Source of the DNA: Lachnospiraceae bacterium
GTDB lineage: Bacteria; Bacillota; Clostridia; Lachnospirales; Lachnospiraceae
Direction: 5' to 3'
Length of the DNA: 64,000 bases
Assembly: GCA_024698345.1 (NCBI GenBank)
Contig: JAILRH010000083.1
Location: 27,430-91,429 of the forward strand
In this document: piece after piece, positions 38,511-46,005 of the stretch
Numbering within the stretch: the stretch's first letter is position 1
Layout: each line of letters opens with the position of its first letter
Notes under the pieces: generated by a model
Databases searched by the model: none
The model's input: only the letters and a program-made list of their open reading frames with translations
What the model was told of the DNA's origin: nothing
Translations under genes and position numbers: made by a program

Positions 38511-38810
38511 TTACCCCAACTCTTCATCCTCTTCATCTGTTCCTGATGCCACTCCAATAGCTGTCATAACTACTGTTGAGTAATCATCAAAATTGAGATT
38601 GAGTTCTCTTAATTTAAGAGATGATTCCTCAGTAAAAACCGTCTTGCACATTTCTTCAACATCCTGAATTGATGGTGAGTCAGAAGCCAATCCCATAACT
38701 TTTAATACATTTTCAGCTGATGCATCAACTTCCAAATCAACACCCTTAACTCTGATAACAGGATTCTCTTCGAAATTTAATTTATCTGTAATATCAATAA
38801 TTTTTGACAT
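38511..38810 (-). CDS. Tail assembly chaperone (short form)
   Basis: This 99-residue acidic protein starts MSKIIDITDKLNFEENPVIRVKG, with the composition and position of siphovirus gpG-type tail chaperones, between the tail tube and tape measure genes. It ends GTDEEDEELG. The last codons (TTG GGG TAA) overlap the -1 frame of the Gp15-like gene. These chaperones hold the tape measure protein during assembly and are absent from mature tails. Confidence 0.82.
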   Translation of the reverse strand: MSKIIDITDKLNFEENPVIRVKGVDLEVDASAENVLKVMGLASDSPSIQDVEEMCKTVFTEESSLKLRELNLNFDDYSTVVMTAIGVASGTDEEDEELG

Positions 38811-38839
38811 ATTATTTTCTTCCTCTCTTGCCAAAATAA

Positions 38840-38863
38840 GGAGCAAGGCTTATTCCCTGCTCC
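38840..38863 (-). terminator. Attenuating hairpin after the tail tube gene
   Basis: On the minus strand GGAGCAGGG and CCTTGCTCC (9 bp, one G-U) surround AATAAG and are followed by TTATTTT. It probably reduces expression of chaperone and tape measure relative to the tube. Confidence 0.6.
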
Positions 38864-38881
38864 TATCTTCCAATTTTCATA

Positions 38882-39328
38882 TTAAACAGCCGGTGTAACT
38901 GTTGGCTTGCCATTTGACATTACGTCAAATTCAAGCGGCGCTACATTTGTACTGTCTGCGGCTCCAATTGCTGTAACGTTAATAACAGCATTTGCAAATG
39001 TAACTACTGTCCCATCAGGGAAAGTCCATGCAAAATCTGCCTCTGCTTCTCTACCGTTTTTGAATGCAAGACCTGCAATATAATCATTGCCATCATCACC
39101 AACATTTCTCTTTCCTTTAACGGAAATAGTAACTGATTTGGCAGTCATTAATCTTCTTGTCCAACCTTCACTATTCATAGGTGTCCACTCTTCAACTCCG
39201 TTGTCAAACGAAACAGAAAAGCCTTCCATATCTGCAATTGCGTCTAAATTTGATGCTGTTGTTCCCGGAGCACCTACTTTAAACTGATTTTCGTAAACAG
39301 GATATACTCCTGTGAATGGATCTGACAT
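38882..39328 (-). CDS. Major tail tube protein
   Basis: This 148-residue beta-rich protein (KVGAPGTTASNLDAIADMEGFSVSFDNGVEEW, AKSVTISVKGKRNVGDDGNDYIAGL) fits the tail tube family of siphoviruses. It lies between the tail terminator and the tail chaperone, and a strong AAAGGAG site suits high expression. Confidence 0.88.
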   Translation of the reverse strand: MSDPFTGVYPVYENQFKVGAPGTTASNLDAIADMEGFSVSFDNGVEEWTPMNSEGWTRRLMTAKSVTISVKGKRNVGDDGNDYIAGLAFKNGREAEADFAWTFPDGTVVTFANAVINVTAIGAADSTNVAPLEFDVMSNGKPTVTPAV

Positions 39329-39330
39329 AT

Positions 39331-39732
39331 CTATTCTCCTTTCGTGTAATACATATCTAATTCAATAACTCTCTCATAAACTCCGTTGTCATCAGTTCCT
39401 ACATCAATAGGCTCTGCGTTTAAAAGTCTGATAAAAGGTATTTGAACATTATTAATTGTTACATTGTTACTATTTTTAATCGCTTCAAACAGCTCCCATG
39501 CTGCCTGTTCGGTTTCATCAGCATCTAAATTCCAATGAACCAGGATAGAAATTGGTTTCACGTCATAGCTAGCCAAATCATAACCACCAATACATATTCT
39601 TGGCTCGTAGGAATTCTTTCGCTGATATACACCGATTGACTTTTTCTGCTTTGCGTCTAACTTTCCCATATAAAAGTGTTCGCCTACTTCCAAAGTCTTA
39701 AGCCAATCTTTGACATCTTTTAGTAGTATCAT
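39331..39732 (-). CDS. Minor capsid/tail terminator protein
   Basis: This 133-residue protein (KLDAKQKKSIGVYQR, GGYDLASYDVKPISILVHWN, YERVIELDMYYTKGE) matches the minor capsid protein family that acts as tail terminator in A118/SPP1-like phages. Its start overlaps the upstream stop by one base. Confidence 0.82.
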   Translation of the reverse strand: MILLKDVKDWLKTLEVGEHFYMGKLDAKQKKSIGVYQRKNSYEPRICIGGYDLASYDVKPISILVHWNLDADETEQAAWELFEAIKNSNNVTINNVQIPFIRLLNAEPIDVGTDDNGVYERVIELDMYYTKGE

Positions 39733-40109
39733 TACAAACCTCCTAATGCTTTCATTCGCTCTTTGAATACTTGTCTTGCAAAATCTTTCTTTTCACCTTC
39801 AATATACGGTTCAAACCATTTACCTCCGGCATCTGAGTTCTCTGCTTTGCTGAAGTTGTATTCCGGATGAAAATATAAACGTCTTGCATATGGAGTGCTG
39901 GATACTATCGTGCAGGATCCCTTTTGACTGTTCCTATAATCAACGAATGTTTGAGTATTCTGAAGAGTTCCTGACCTACGTGGCATAGTCTGTGATTGGA
40001 CCAAATCAGTATGCAGCGCTTCTGCAGTCTGCTCTAATGCTGTAACCTTAGCAGCTGTAATTCTATTGATTAACCCTGAATTAATTCGTACTGTTGAATC
40101 TGCATGCAT
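39732..40109 (-). CDS. Minor capsid/head-tail joining protein
   Basis: This 125-residue protein has TLQNTQTFVDYRNSQKG and STPYARRLYFHPEYNFSK, which identify the HK97 gp10/minor capsid 2 type that joins head and tail. The C-terminal basic helix KKDFARQVFKERMKALGG is typical. GGTGGAG precedes the start. Confidence 0.85.
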   Translation of the reverse strand: MHADSTVRINSGLINRITAAKVTALEQTAEALHTDLVQSQTMPRRSGTLQNTQTFVDYRNSQKGSCTIVSSTPYARRLYFHPEYNFSKAENSDAGGKWFEPYIEGEKKDFARQVFKERMKALGGL

Positions 40110-40110
40110 G

Positions 40111-40449
40111 TTACTCCACCTCCAGCTTCGTGTAATTCACTGTTCCATCCGGATTGCGTGCTTTAGTGCCCTTGTAGAGCTTTCTTTCCACTCCATTAAC
40201 AATTACTACTCCACTGCTCAAAACTGCTAAATCAGGGGCAATATCCCCTCGTATCAAAGCTGTTCCGCTTAAGGTTACAAGCTTCTTATCAGCTGTTAGA
40301 ACTGTATGGGCATTATCTTGCCAATTACATAGCAGTTCGCCCTCAAAAGCAATAACGGGACCACCTGTCTCGGTAAGTCCCTCTCCATACACCGTCACTT
40401 CAACAGGTGTTTTGCACATCGATTTTGGAATTAATTCTGGATATTTCAT
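40111..40449 (-). CDS. Minor capsid protein (head closure type)
   Basis: This 112-residue beta-rich protein (PVIAFEGELLCNWQDNAHTVLTADKKLVTLSGTALIRGD) matches the minor capsid protein 1 family, a head-closure protein. The ATG at 40449 follows GGCGGTG; a GTG nine bases upstream is also possible. Confidence 0.82.
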   Translation of the reverse strand: MKYPELIPKSMCKTPVEVTVYGEGLTETGGPVIAFEGELLCNWQDNAHTVLTADKKLVTLSGTALIRGDIAPDLAVLSSGVVIVNGVERKLYKGTKARNPDGTVNYTKLEVE

Positions 40450-40461
40450 AATAATCACCGC

Positions 40462-40842
40462 CTATAATAATCTGCAGCACAGACCTGTCTGTTTTAATTT
40501 ACTGTAAATATCTGTCTTCATGGCCACTCCATTTTCTACATGAACATTCCAGGAAGCACCAAAAGACATTGAAACTCCATTAATACTGTAACTTGTAAGT
40601 ATAGTATCAATAACATCAGCATTCTCATATTCGAACTCAGCCTGCTCACAAACTACTTCTTTGATAAGGTCCTGTTGATACACAGCGAGATTATCAATCC
40701 CCTTGCCAACAATTCGATTGAAGGTAAGGGAATCAATGTGCCTGCTCGCTGTCAAAAGAGCTTTATCTCTATCTTCTTGAGGAATAATGTCATAACCTAA
40801 AGAAAGATATTCGTCAGAGTTTACATATGGTTCATAAGCCAT
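40462..40842 (-). CDS. Head-tail connector protein
   Basis: A 126-residue, mainly helical protein (YVNSDEYLSLGYDIIPQEDRDKALLTASRHIDSLTFNRI) of the gp15/gp6-like adaptor family that docks under the portal. AAGGAG precedes the ATG. It is next to the major capsid gene, as usual in SPP1/A118-type phages. Confidence 0.85.
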   Translation of the reverse strand: MAYEPYVNSDEYLSLGYDIIPQEDRDKALLTASRHIDSLTFNRIVGKGIDNLAVYQQDLIKEVVCEQAEFEYENADVIDTILTSYSINGVSMSFGASWNVHVENGVAMKTDIYSKLKQTGLCCRLL

Positions 40843-40858
40843 ACAAATCACTCCTTAT

Positions 40859-41938
40859 CTACTCTGTAACTTCAACTGTATCTGTATCAACATAAACAGA
40901 GTCAATCTGACCATTCTTTCCGTTAGGGAATACGAATGTGTCTGATAACTGTCTGTTCTGATACAAGTAACCGTCACCCTCTGTATGTGCTCCAGGATTG
41001 AAGTAATAAATACTTGAAATCTTTGGAACTGTCTTACATGTTAACGGAGATGCAATAAGAACATTAATCTTCTTAGATCCATCTGTCTTTTCATAGTAGT
41101 TTGCAATATTCGCTGTTGTAGGCTCTGCAACTGCAGAATATGTGCTTCCGCTCTTTGTGTAGTATGTCTTTCCGTCAACCACGGCTGTATCTTCTGTTTT
41201 TGCGTAAGACTGAACTACAGGAACAAATCCACCCTCAGCTGATGCGAAATTGAACTTATCATAGAATCTCTCATCATCAATAACTTCCATTACCGGTACA
41301 CCGTCAATGTCAGTTACTCTTGTTTCAAGACCCATTCCTCCTTCAGCAATCTGAGTCATCTCAATCTTTCTGGTAAATTCTGAAGACTGTTCAAGTAAAT
41401 CCATAATAAATGAATCTACATAGCAGATAAGTGCTCCCATAGATTTGTATCTACGAAGTTTTCCTGCTCCAATCATAGTCTTTAACTTAGAAAATACATT
41501 TGATTTAGTCCAAGCGCCTGTGCTTGTTCTTGGAGTCTCTGAATGATAACCCTCAAGTCCTTTTGCAACAGTTGCAATTTTAGAGAAGAAAAGTGCATCT
41601 GTCTCAGGAGCAACCTGTGTCTGCTCAAATGTCTTTGTAATGTTCTGAATAGAAGCTGTAGCATTTGTTTCATCAACATCTGCCTTATCTACTAAGAACT
41701 CAACATCTCTGTCGTGTGTTACAGTAAACGGTACATCTGTCTGAACAAAGCTTCCTCTGTTCCATCCACCGTTTCTGCTATGGTTCTTAAATCCTGATGT
41801 ACTCATCTGAGTAAAGTGGAATGTTCTTGCTCCCACCCATTTTACATTGGAAGTAATGAATGGAGATGTAATTGTCTCCTGGTTAAGAATTTCTAATAAT
41901 TCAGGAGCCCACTGCTCCGCATAATTTAAATTAGGCAT
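40859..41938 (-). CDS. Major capsid protein with an inserted domain
   Basis: This 359-residue protein follows the scaffold gene. The start LNYAEQWAPELLEILNQETITSPF and the core FHFTQMSTSGFKNHSRNGGWNRG fit HK97-fold capsid proteins of Clostridia phages. Near residues 240-285 a module reading DTAVVDGKTYYTKSGSTYS then AEPTTANIANYYEKTDG interrupts the conserved region. Similar modules occur in other phage virion proteins from memory, so this may be a surface-exposed decoration. No prohead protease gene is visible. Confidence 0.9.
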   Translation of the reverse strand: MPNLNYAEQWAPELLEILNQETITSPFITSNVKWVGARTFHFTQMSTSGFKNHSRNGGWNRGSFVQTDVPFTVTHDRDVEFLVDKADVDETNATASIQNITKTFEQTQVAPETDALFFSKIATVAKGLEGYHSETPRTSTGAWTKSNVFSKLKTMIGAGKLRRYKSMGALICYVDSFIMDLLEQSSEFTRKIEMTQIAEGGMGLETRVTDIDGVPVMEVIDDERFYDKFNFASAEGGFVPVVQSYAKTEDTAVVDGKTYYTKSGSTYSAVAEPTTANIANYYEKTDGSKKINVLIASPLTCKTVPKISSIYYFNPGAHTEGDGYLYQNRQLSDTFVFPNGKNGQIDSVYVDTDTVEVTE

Positions 41939-41961
41939 ATCATCACCTTTTTAACCTTTCT

Positions 41962-42678
41962 TTAATTGAATCTGTTCCAACGCTTTGTCACTGTCTTGTT
42001 AACATTGTTAGAACTGTTACTATTGTTGCTATTATTAGTGCCGGCATTACTGCTGTTATTAGGAGCACCAAAGGAAAATCCTTTAGCTGCTTCATTTGAT
42101 GGCTTAAGAGCCGGAACATCTTCCAAAACCTTGTCAATGGCATTCTTGATTTCATCATCAACTATTTTGCCGTCTGTTCCTACAGCTTTACTAAAATCAG
42201 CCATCTTAAGTACGTATGGAACTGTATCAATCGAAATTCCCGACTTAATGGCCTGTGTTGTTGCAGCTTTCTCTAACAGTAACTGCTGTTTTTCCTGCTG
42301 ATACTGTGTCAGCTGAGACTGCATTCCTGCTACATCAGGCTCATTTGCCTTTTTCTGTGCCTTATAAGCGCTTATGGCATTGTTAATTTCCTCTTCGCTC
42401 ATTCCCTGCTGTTCAAAGAACGACTTGAGTGCTGCCTTTTCAGCTCTTGTAACACGAGTATTCACGATTCCGTCTAACTGTTCCTGTGTGTAAGTAGCAG
42501 CTGTGTTGCCACTACCGTTGTTATTGTTGTTATTATTGCTCTGTCCAGCATTTTGGTTGCTGTTACCCTCTCCGGCAGAATTAGAAGAATTATTCTGTGC
42601 GTTCTGTCCATCTCCACCGTTGTTACTGTTTCCGTCTGCAAAGAACTGCAGATTTAATGGATGTTTGAATTTTCTCAT
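41962..42678 (-). CDS. Scaffolding protein (DUF4355-like)
   Basis: This 238-residue protein begins MRKFKHPLNLQFFADGN, the hallmark start of Firmicutes scaffold/capsid genes. A low-complexity Asn/Gly/Ser stretch (about 15-55) follows, then a coiled-coil region (EQLDGIVNTRVTRAEKAALKSFFEQ) and a Ser/Asn-rich end. GAGAGG precedes the ATG at 42678. It directs capsid assembly and leaves before packaging. Confidence 0.85.
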   Translation of the reverse strand: MRKFKHPLNLQFFADGNSNNGGDGQNAQNNSSNSAGEGNSNQNAGQSNNNNNNNGSGNTAATYTQEQLDGIVNTRVTRAEKAALKSFFEQQGMSEEEINNAISAYKAQKKANEPDVAGMQSQLTQYQQEKQQLLLEKAATTQAIKSGISIDTVPYVLKMADFSKAVGTDGKIVDDEIKNAIDKVLEDVPALKPSNEAAKGFSFGAPNNSSNAGTNNSNNSNSSNNVNKTVTKRWNRFN

Positions 42679-42741
42679 AAAAACCTCTCGTTTACCGTCC
42701 GTCGACATCCGAGCTTTTTAAGCCTTCACGTTTTGGGCATA

Positions 42742-42769
42742 TAAAAAGCATCTACTTTTCAGCAGATGC
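42742..42769 (-). terminator. Terminator upstream of the scaffold gene
   Basis: On the minus strand GCATCT-N10-AGATGC is followed by five T. The stem overlaps the last codons of the 56-residue gene. Together with 43563-43590 and 43950-43973 it insulates the accessory gene cluster. Confidence 0.7.
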
Positions 42770-42922
42770 CTTTGGTTCTTTCTTTGGTTCTTCTACTTCA
42801 TATGCTACTTTCATATCAAGCAGAAGTTTTATTCTGTCCTTATTCTTTGTTGGAATCACTTCGTCTTTCTCGATGATTCTATCAAGTTCTTTGTCTTTGT
42901 AACGAATTCTTGCTTTAAGCAT
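42752..42922 (-). CDS. Small phage accessory protein, 56 residues
   Basis: The frame starts MLKARIRYKDKELDRIIEKD, with AGGAGG before the ATG, and ends PKASAEK within a terminator. It is highly charged. It lies 3 nt after the DUF4406 gene stop and is probably co-expressed with it. It resembles small proteins encoded near capsid genes in Clostridia prophages, but I know no function. Confidence 0.65.
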   Translation of the reverse strand: MLKARIRYKDKELDRIIEKDEVIPTKNKDRIKLLLDMKVAYEVEEPKKEPKASAEK

Positions 42923-42925
42923 TGT

Positions 42926-43537
42926 TTATTCCTCCTCTTTAATCTTATATTTTTCATAAACAGATTTACAGTGTTCAATCCATTTATCATATTCCTTTTT
43001 GAGTTCATCTGTGTTGTATGGTACAGATGAATTATAAGGGTCCATCTTAGAAACATATAAATCTATCCAATCATTCTCTTCTGCTCCCCAGATAAAAATA
43101 CCATTATCATCCTCAGCTGCTATGCAACTTGCAATATCTTGGATTTTAACTTCCAATTCCTCATCAAGTATTCCGGAATTGATAATCTCATACAATATTT
43201 CAACTGCTTTTTCCCTTGTAGGCATTGGAGATTTTTTATTTTCCTCAACAACTGTTATTTCATAAGCCAAAGCACAATCGTGCTCAATCTTACAGCCTCT
43301 TGCTTCTTCCCAACCTTTAGCACAGTACAGGATGTCTGCATCTGCTAAGAGTTCCAATGACTTAGATAAGTACTTCAAAGGTATGCATCCGTTCTGTGGA
43401 TCATAATCTTCAAAGAACGAATCAATTATTACAGCTTCCTCATCCTCTTCTTTGATTGCTGCTATAATCTGTTCTCTCTGTTCTTTAATTTCTTCCTGTG
43501 CCTTGTCCTTCATCGGCTGACTGATAAAATATTTCAT
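42926..43537 (-). CDS. DUF4406-like (nucleoside 2-deoxyribosyltransferase-like) protein
   Basis: This 203-residue protein starts MKYFISQPMKDKAQEEI, contains SLELLADADILYCAKGWEEARGCKIEHDCALAYEI, and thus fits the DUF4406 Rossmann-like fold related to nucleoside deoxyribosyltransferases. The acidic C-terminal half (from about 105) is an extra region. It lies among structural genes but is not structural: a likely accessory gene with its own upstream terminator. A role in nucleotide metabolism or defence signalling is speculative. Confidence 0.72.
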   Translation of the reverse strand: MKYFISQPMKDKAQEEIKEQREQIIAAIKEEDEEAVIIDSFFEDYDPQNGCIPLKYLSKSLELLADADILYCAKGWEEARGCKIEHDCALAYEITVVEENKKSPMPTREKAVEILYEIINSGILDEELEVKIQDIASCIAAEDDNGIFIWGAEENDWIDLYVSKMDPYNSSVPYNTDELKKEYDKWIEHCKSVYEKYKIKEEE

Positions 43538-43562
43538 GTTATTCCTCCTTAAATTTGGGTAT

Positions 43563-43590
43563 AAAAAAAGACCATGATTTTATCATGATC
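43563..43590 (-). terminator. Terminator after the YjcQ-like gene
   Basis: On the minus strand GATCATGAT-AAA-ATCATGGTC (9 bp, one G-U) is followed by seven T. Confidence 0.85.
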
Positions 43591-43598
43591 TAAACTCT

Positions 43599-43925
43599 CT
43601 AATGTATTTTTGTAACTACTTCTGTAATACCTTTAGCCGCATCTGCTATCTTTCTCATTGTGCTGTTCTCTTCAAGGTACTCTAATCCTTTGAGTGTAAT
43701 CTCCGGTCTGACAAGGGTAACTTTTGGATAATCACAATCAAATGTATTTCTGACATCAACTCCACTAATCAGTCCATTGCTAACCATCATTGCTATTATT
43801 CTGTTCCAACGTGGTTCTGTCAGATTCAGTTCCTGGTATCCAATTAATTTCTTATCAAACTCTTCTAAATCCATCGATTTTTCAAGGATTTTTAAGATTT
43901 TGTATATTACTTTGAAATTGTCCAT
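43599..43925 (-). CDS. YjcQ family winged-helix-like protein
   Basis: This 108-residue protein starts MDNFKVIYKILKILEKSMD and has TEPRWNRIIAMMVSNGLISGV and PEITLKGLEYLEENSTMRKI, the pattern of the phage-encoded YjcQ family with a winged-helix fold. It is flanked by terminators on both sides, so it forms an independent unit. The role is unknown; a regulator is plausible from the fold. Confidence 0.8.
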   Translation of the reverse strand: MDNFKVIYKILKILEKSMDLEEFDKKLIGYQELNLTEPRWNRIIAMMVSNGLISGVDVRNTFDCDYPKVTLVRPEITLKGLEYLEENSTMRKIADAAKGITEVVTKIH

Positions 43926-43949
43926 ATAGTCTCCTTAATGGCAAAATAT

Positions 43950-43973
43950 AAGCACCCTATTTCTAGGATGCTT
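43950..43973 (-). terminator. Terminator after the putative immunity gene
   Basis: On the minus strand AAGCATCCTA-GAAA-TAGGGTGCTT (10 bp, one G-U) is followed by ATATTTT. It ends transcription of the minor capsid/immunity pair. Confidence 0.8.
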
Positions 43974-43974
43974 A

Positions 43975-44256
43975 TTAGTTATTTCCTAAATAATCAATGA
44001 TATCTTTTGCTGGTTCAAAACTCATCCCATCCGGTGTTTTTCTAATCACTAACAATATTTTGGCTGGAACGTCACATTTCAAATTATTTGCTTTTTTTTC
44101 AGTATTACGATATTGCACATAAAGTTCATTTTTATTATAACACCTTGGTGATTTTAATATTTTATCAACAGAAAGATTATTTTCTAGACAATATTTTTTG
44201 AGAATCTCGATATTATCATGAATATAATCAAGCATATTTTTATTTCTATTCTCCAT
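43975..44256 (-). CDS. Unknown 93-residue protein, candidate immunity protein
   Basis: The ATG overlaps the last 11 bases of the minor capsid gene, so translation is coupled, and a terminator follows the stop at once. The protein is charged and helical (MLDYIHDNIEILKKYCLENN) with a strand-rich C-terminal half (CDVPAKILLVIRKTPDGMSF). Phage minor capsid genes with toxin-like C-termini are often followed by a small immunity gene in just this position. I recognise no family; the immunity role is inference from gene order. Confidence 0.7.
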   Translation of the reverse strand: MENRNKNMLDYIHDNIEILKKYCLENNLSVDKILKSPRCYNKNELYVQYRNTEKKANNLKCDVPAKILLVIRKTPDGMSFEPAKDIIDYLGNN

Positions 44257-45778
44257 ATGTCATGTAATCTCCTTTCGAATTATATGTAACACTTGTTTTT
44301 TGATTAAAAGCTTCTAAAATTTCATAGTCTCCATCCGATGCAGTCAAACAAAAACTATCAATCCCTGGATGTGTATGCCCCGTAAATTTATATCCTTGTT
44401 TTGCCATTTCCCTTGCCATTTCAACATCGACATTTACTGAATGTGCGTCTCCACGAATGATTAAACGCTCGCTTCCTCGTGTAAACAATGCAAATTCATC
44501 TCCTGTCTTTGCGGTTAATGCTGCTAAGTCAGACATTTTTACCTCTTTCTTTTTAACTGTAATTCTACTATCAAAATTTGGTAAAGCGCTAAGAATTTTA
44601 TTTTGCCTATTATTTAAGTTTACATCAAATTGTAATATTGCATTGGGATTACCTTTACCAGTATTCCTTTGTTTGATTGGACTGTTTATCTTTAATTTAA
44701 TTATATCATTTTCTGCACTCTTTTCAAGTGCTCTTACTCTTTCTCTCCACTCCTTAGCCTTCTTCATATACTTCGCCTTATCATCCGGATCCAATGCTCC
44801 ATCAGCTAATCGCTTGAACTTATCTTTCTGCCTGTTAGCATAATTAATCTCCTGTTCACGCATGTAATCCGCTTTAGACTCTTCCACTTCCTGTCTTGTA
44901 AGTGGCTTAGGCTCCTCGGTTATTCCTGGAAAGAATGTTGTATGTATGTCTTTGCAGTTTGGATGGTACAGTCCCTGTTCCATTGCAAAACTCATTAAAG
45001 GATAATCGCCATCTTCTTTCTTGCCACCACTCCACACATCATCGATAAGCACTCTGCCTGTCCATTTAAGACATCTTAGACATGCATGCCCACGTTTATT
45101 CACTATAACTGTGGAAATGCCCCATTCCTGTCTTTTTTCGCCCTCTCCTGTGAGATAAGCACGTGTATCTGCTGTCTTTATAGCCATTGCAGCATAACTC
45201 GCTATGTTGACTCTTGCACCATTCTTGTACTGGATACAGTTAATACCTCGGCTCAAATAATCCTTTGTTGCCATATCAACTGCTTTTTCGTATGTACCGG
45301 CTCCTGTGTTGGCATATACCTGAGCGTTGAAGATAACCTGCCTGTACTGATCATCAGCCATCCTAAGCATTGCTCTTTCAGCTGTCGCCATATCTTTCTT
45401 TGTGGCTTCTATCAGTGCATCAAGTTTTCTATCGTTTACTCTAAAGAACTCAGCTTGCAATCCCGGAGCTATCTTGCTTGCTTTGAATCCTTTCTTGATT
45501 GCTTCAAGAATCTCTATCTCTGCATCCATATTGCCGGTTAATCGTGATTGCCTGATACCTTCCTCAATCTTTGCATTGATATCAGCAAACTGCTTTGTGA
45601 ATTTTTTCCTGTTATTAGCCGAATACTCTCTCAACGCATTCAGCTGCAATGTCTGCCAGGAAGTCCATTCAAAGCCTTCTCTCAGTTCTTCTGCTCTGTG
45701 GTGCTTCATGTTCCTGATCATGGAGTCTATCAGCTCATCCTCTATAGCTTTAAATGCATCTTCAATTTCATAAGCCAT
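44246..45778 (-). CDS. Phage minor capsid protein with C-terminal HxHP domain
   Basis: This 510-residue protein has an N-terminal minor capsid 2/MuF-like region (about 1-290: SWQTLQLNALREYSANNRKK; HACLRCLKWTGRVLIDD; YHPNCKDIHTTFFPG). A charged linker and a separate C-terminal domain of about 110 residues follow. That domain contains GDEFALFTRGSERLIIRG, then GHTHPG with His468 and His470, then ASDGD (Ser481, Asp484), an HxHP...SxxD pattern like JAMM/RadC metal sites. Virion proteins with such tails can be delivered effectors. The ATG is used here; an in-frame TTG lies 6 nt upstream. Confidence 0.85.
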   Translation of the reverse strand: MAYEIEDAFKAIEDELIDSMIRNMKHHRAEELREGFEWTSWQTLQLNALREYSANNRKKFTKQFADINAKIEEGIRQSRLTGNMDAEIEILEAIKKGFKASKIAPGLQAEFFRVNDRKLDALIEATKKDMATAERAMLRMADDQYRQVIFNAQVYANTGAGTYEKAVDMATKDYLSRGINCIQYKNGARVNIASYAAMAIKTADTRAYLTGEGEKRQEWGISTVIVNKRGHACLRCLKWTGRVLIDDVWSGGKKEDGDYPLMSFAMEQGLYHPNCKDIHTTFFPGITEEPKPLTRQEVEESKADYMREQEINYANRQKDKFKRLADGALDPDDKAKYMKKAKEWRERVRALEKSAENDIIKLKINSPIKQRNTGKGNPNAILQFDVNLNNRQNKILSALPNFDSRITVKKKEVKMSDLAALTAKTGDEFALFTRGSERLIIRGDAHSVNVDVEMAREMAKQGYKFTGHTHPGIDSFCLTASDGDYEILEAFNQKTSVTYNSKGDYMTYGE

Positions 45779-45780
45779 AA

Positions 45781-46005
45781 TCAATCAGCTCCATTCGCAT
45801 ACACTCTGTATCCTGCCTTTTTGAATTGCCTCTTAAGGTCCTTGAGTTGTGTTATGCTCTTGCACTTGTCATTCCTAAGTTCAAGAGTCTTGTCTTTTTC
45901 AATGGCATATATACCAAAAGGTACTTGCTCCTTAGCTAGCTGAAGAAGGTTCAATGCCTTGTTCTTTGACATCTGGTAGACTCGGTTCATTACTATAACC
46001 TTCAT
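45781..46005 (-). CDS. Small phage protein overlapping the portal gene
   Basis: This 74-residue protein starts MKVIVMNRVYQMSKNKALNLL and has a GIYAIEKDKTLELRND segment. AGGAG lies about nine bases before the ATG at 46005. It overlaps the portal 3' end by 74 nt in another frame and stops 2 nt before the minor capsid start. Function unknown; small basic proteins in this place are common in SPP1-like prophages. Confidence 0.65.
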   Translation of the reverse strand: MKVIVMNRVYQMSKNKALNLLQLAKEQVPFGIYAIEKDKTLELRNDKCKSITQLKDLKRQFKKAGYRVYANGAD

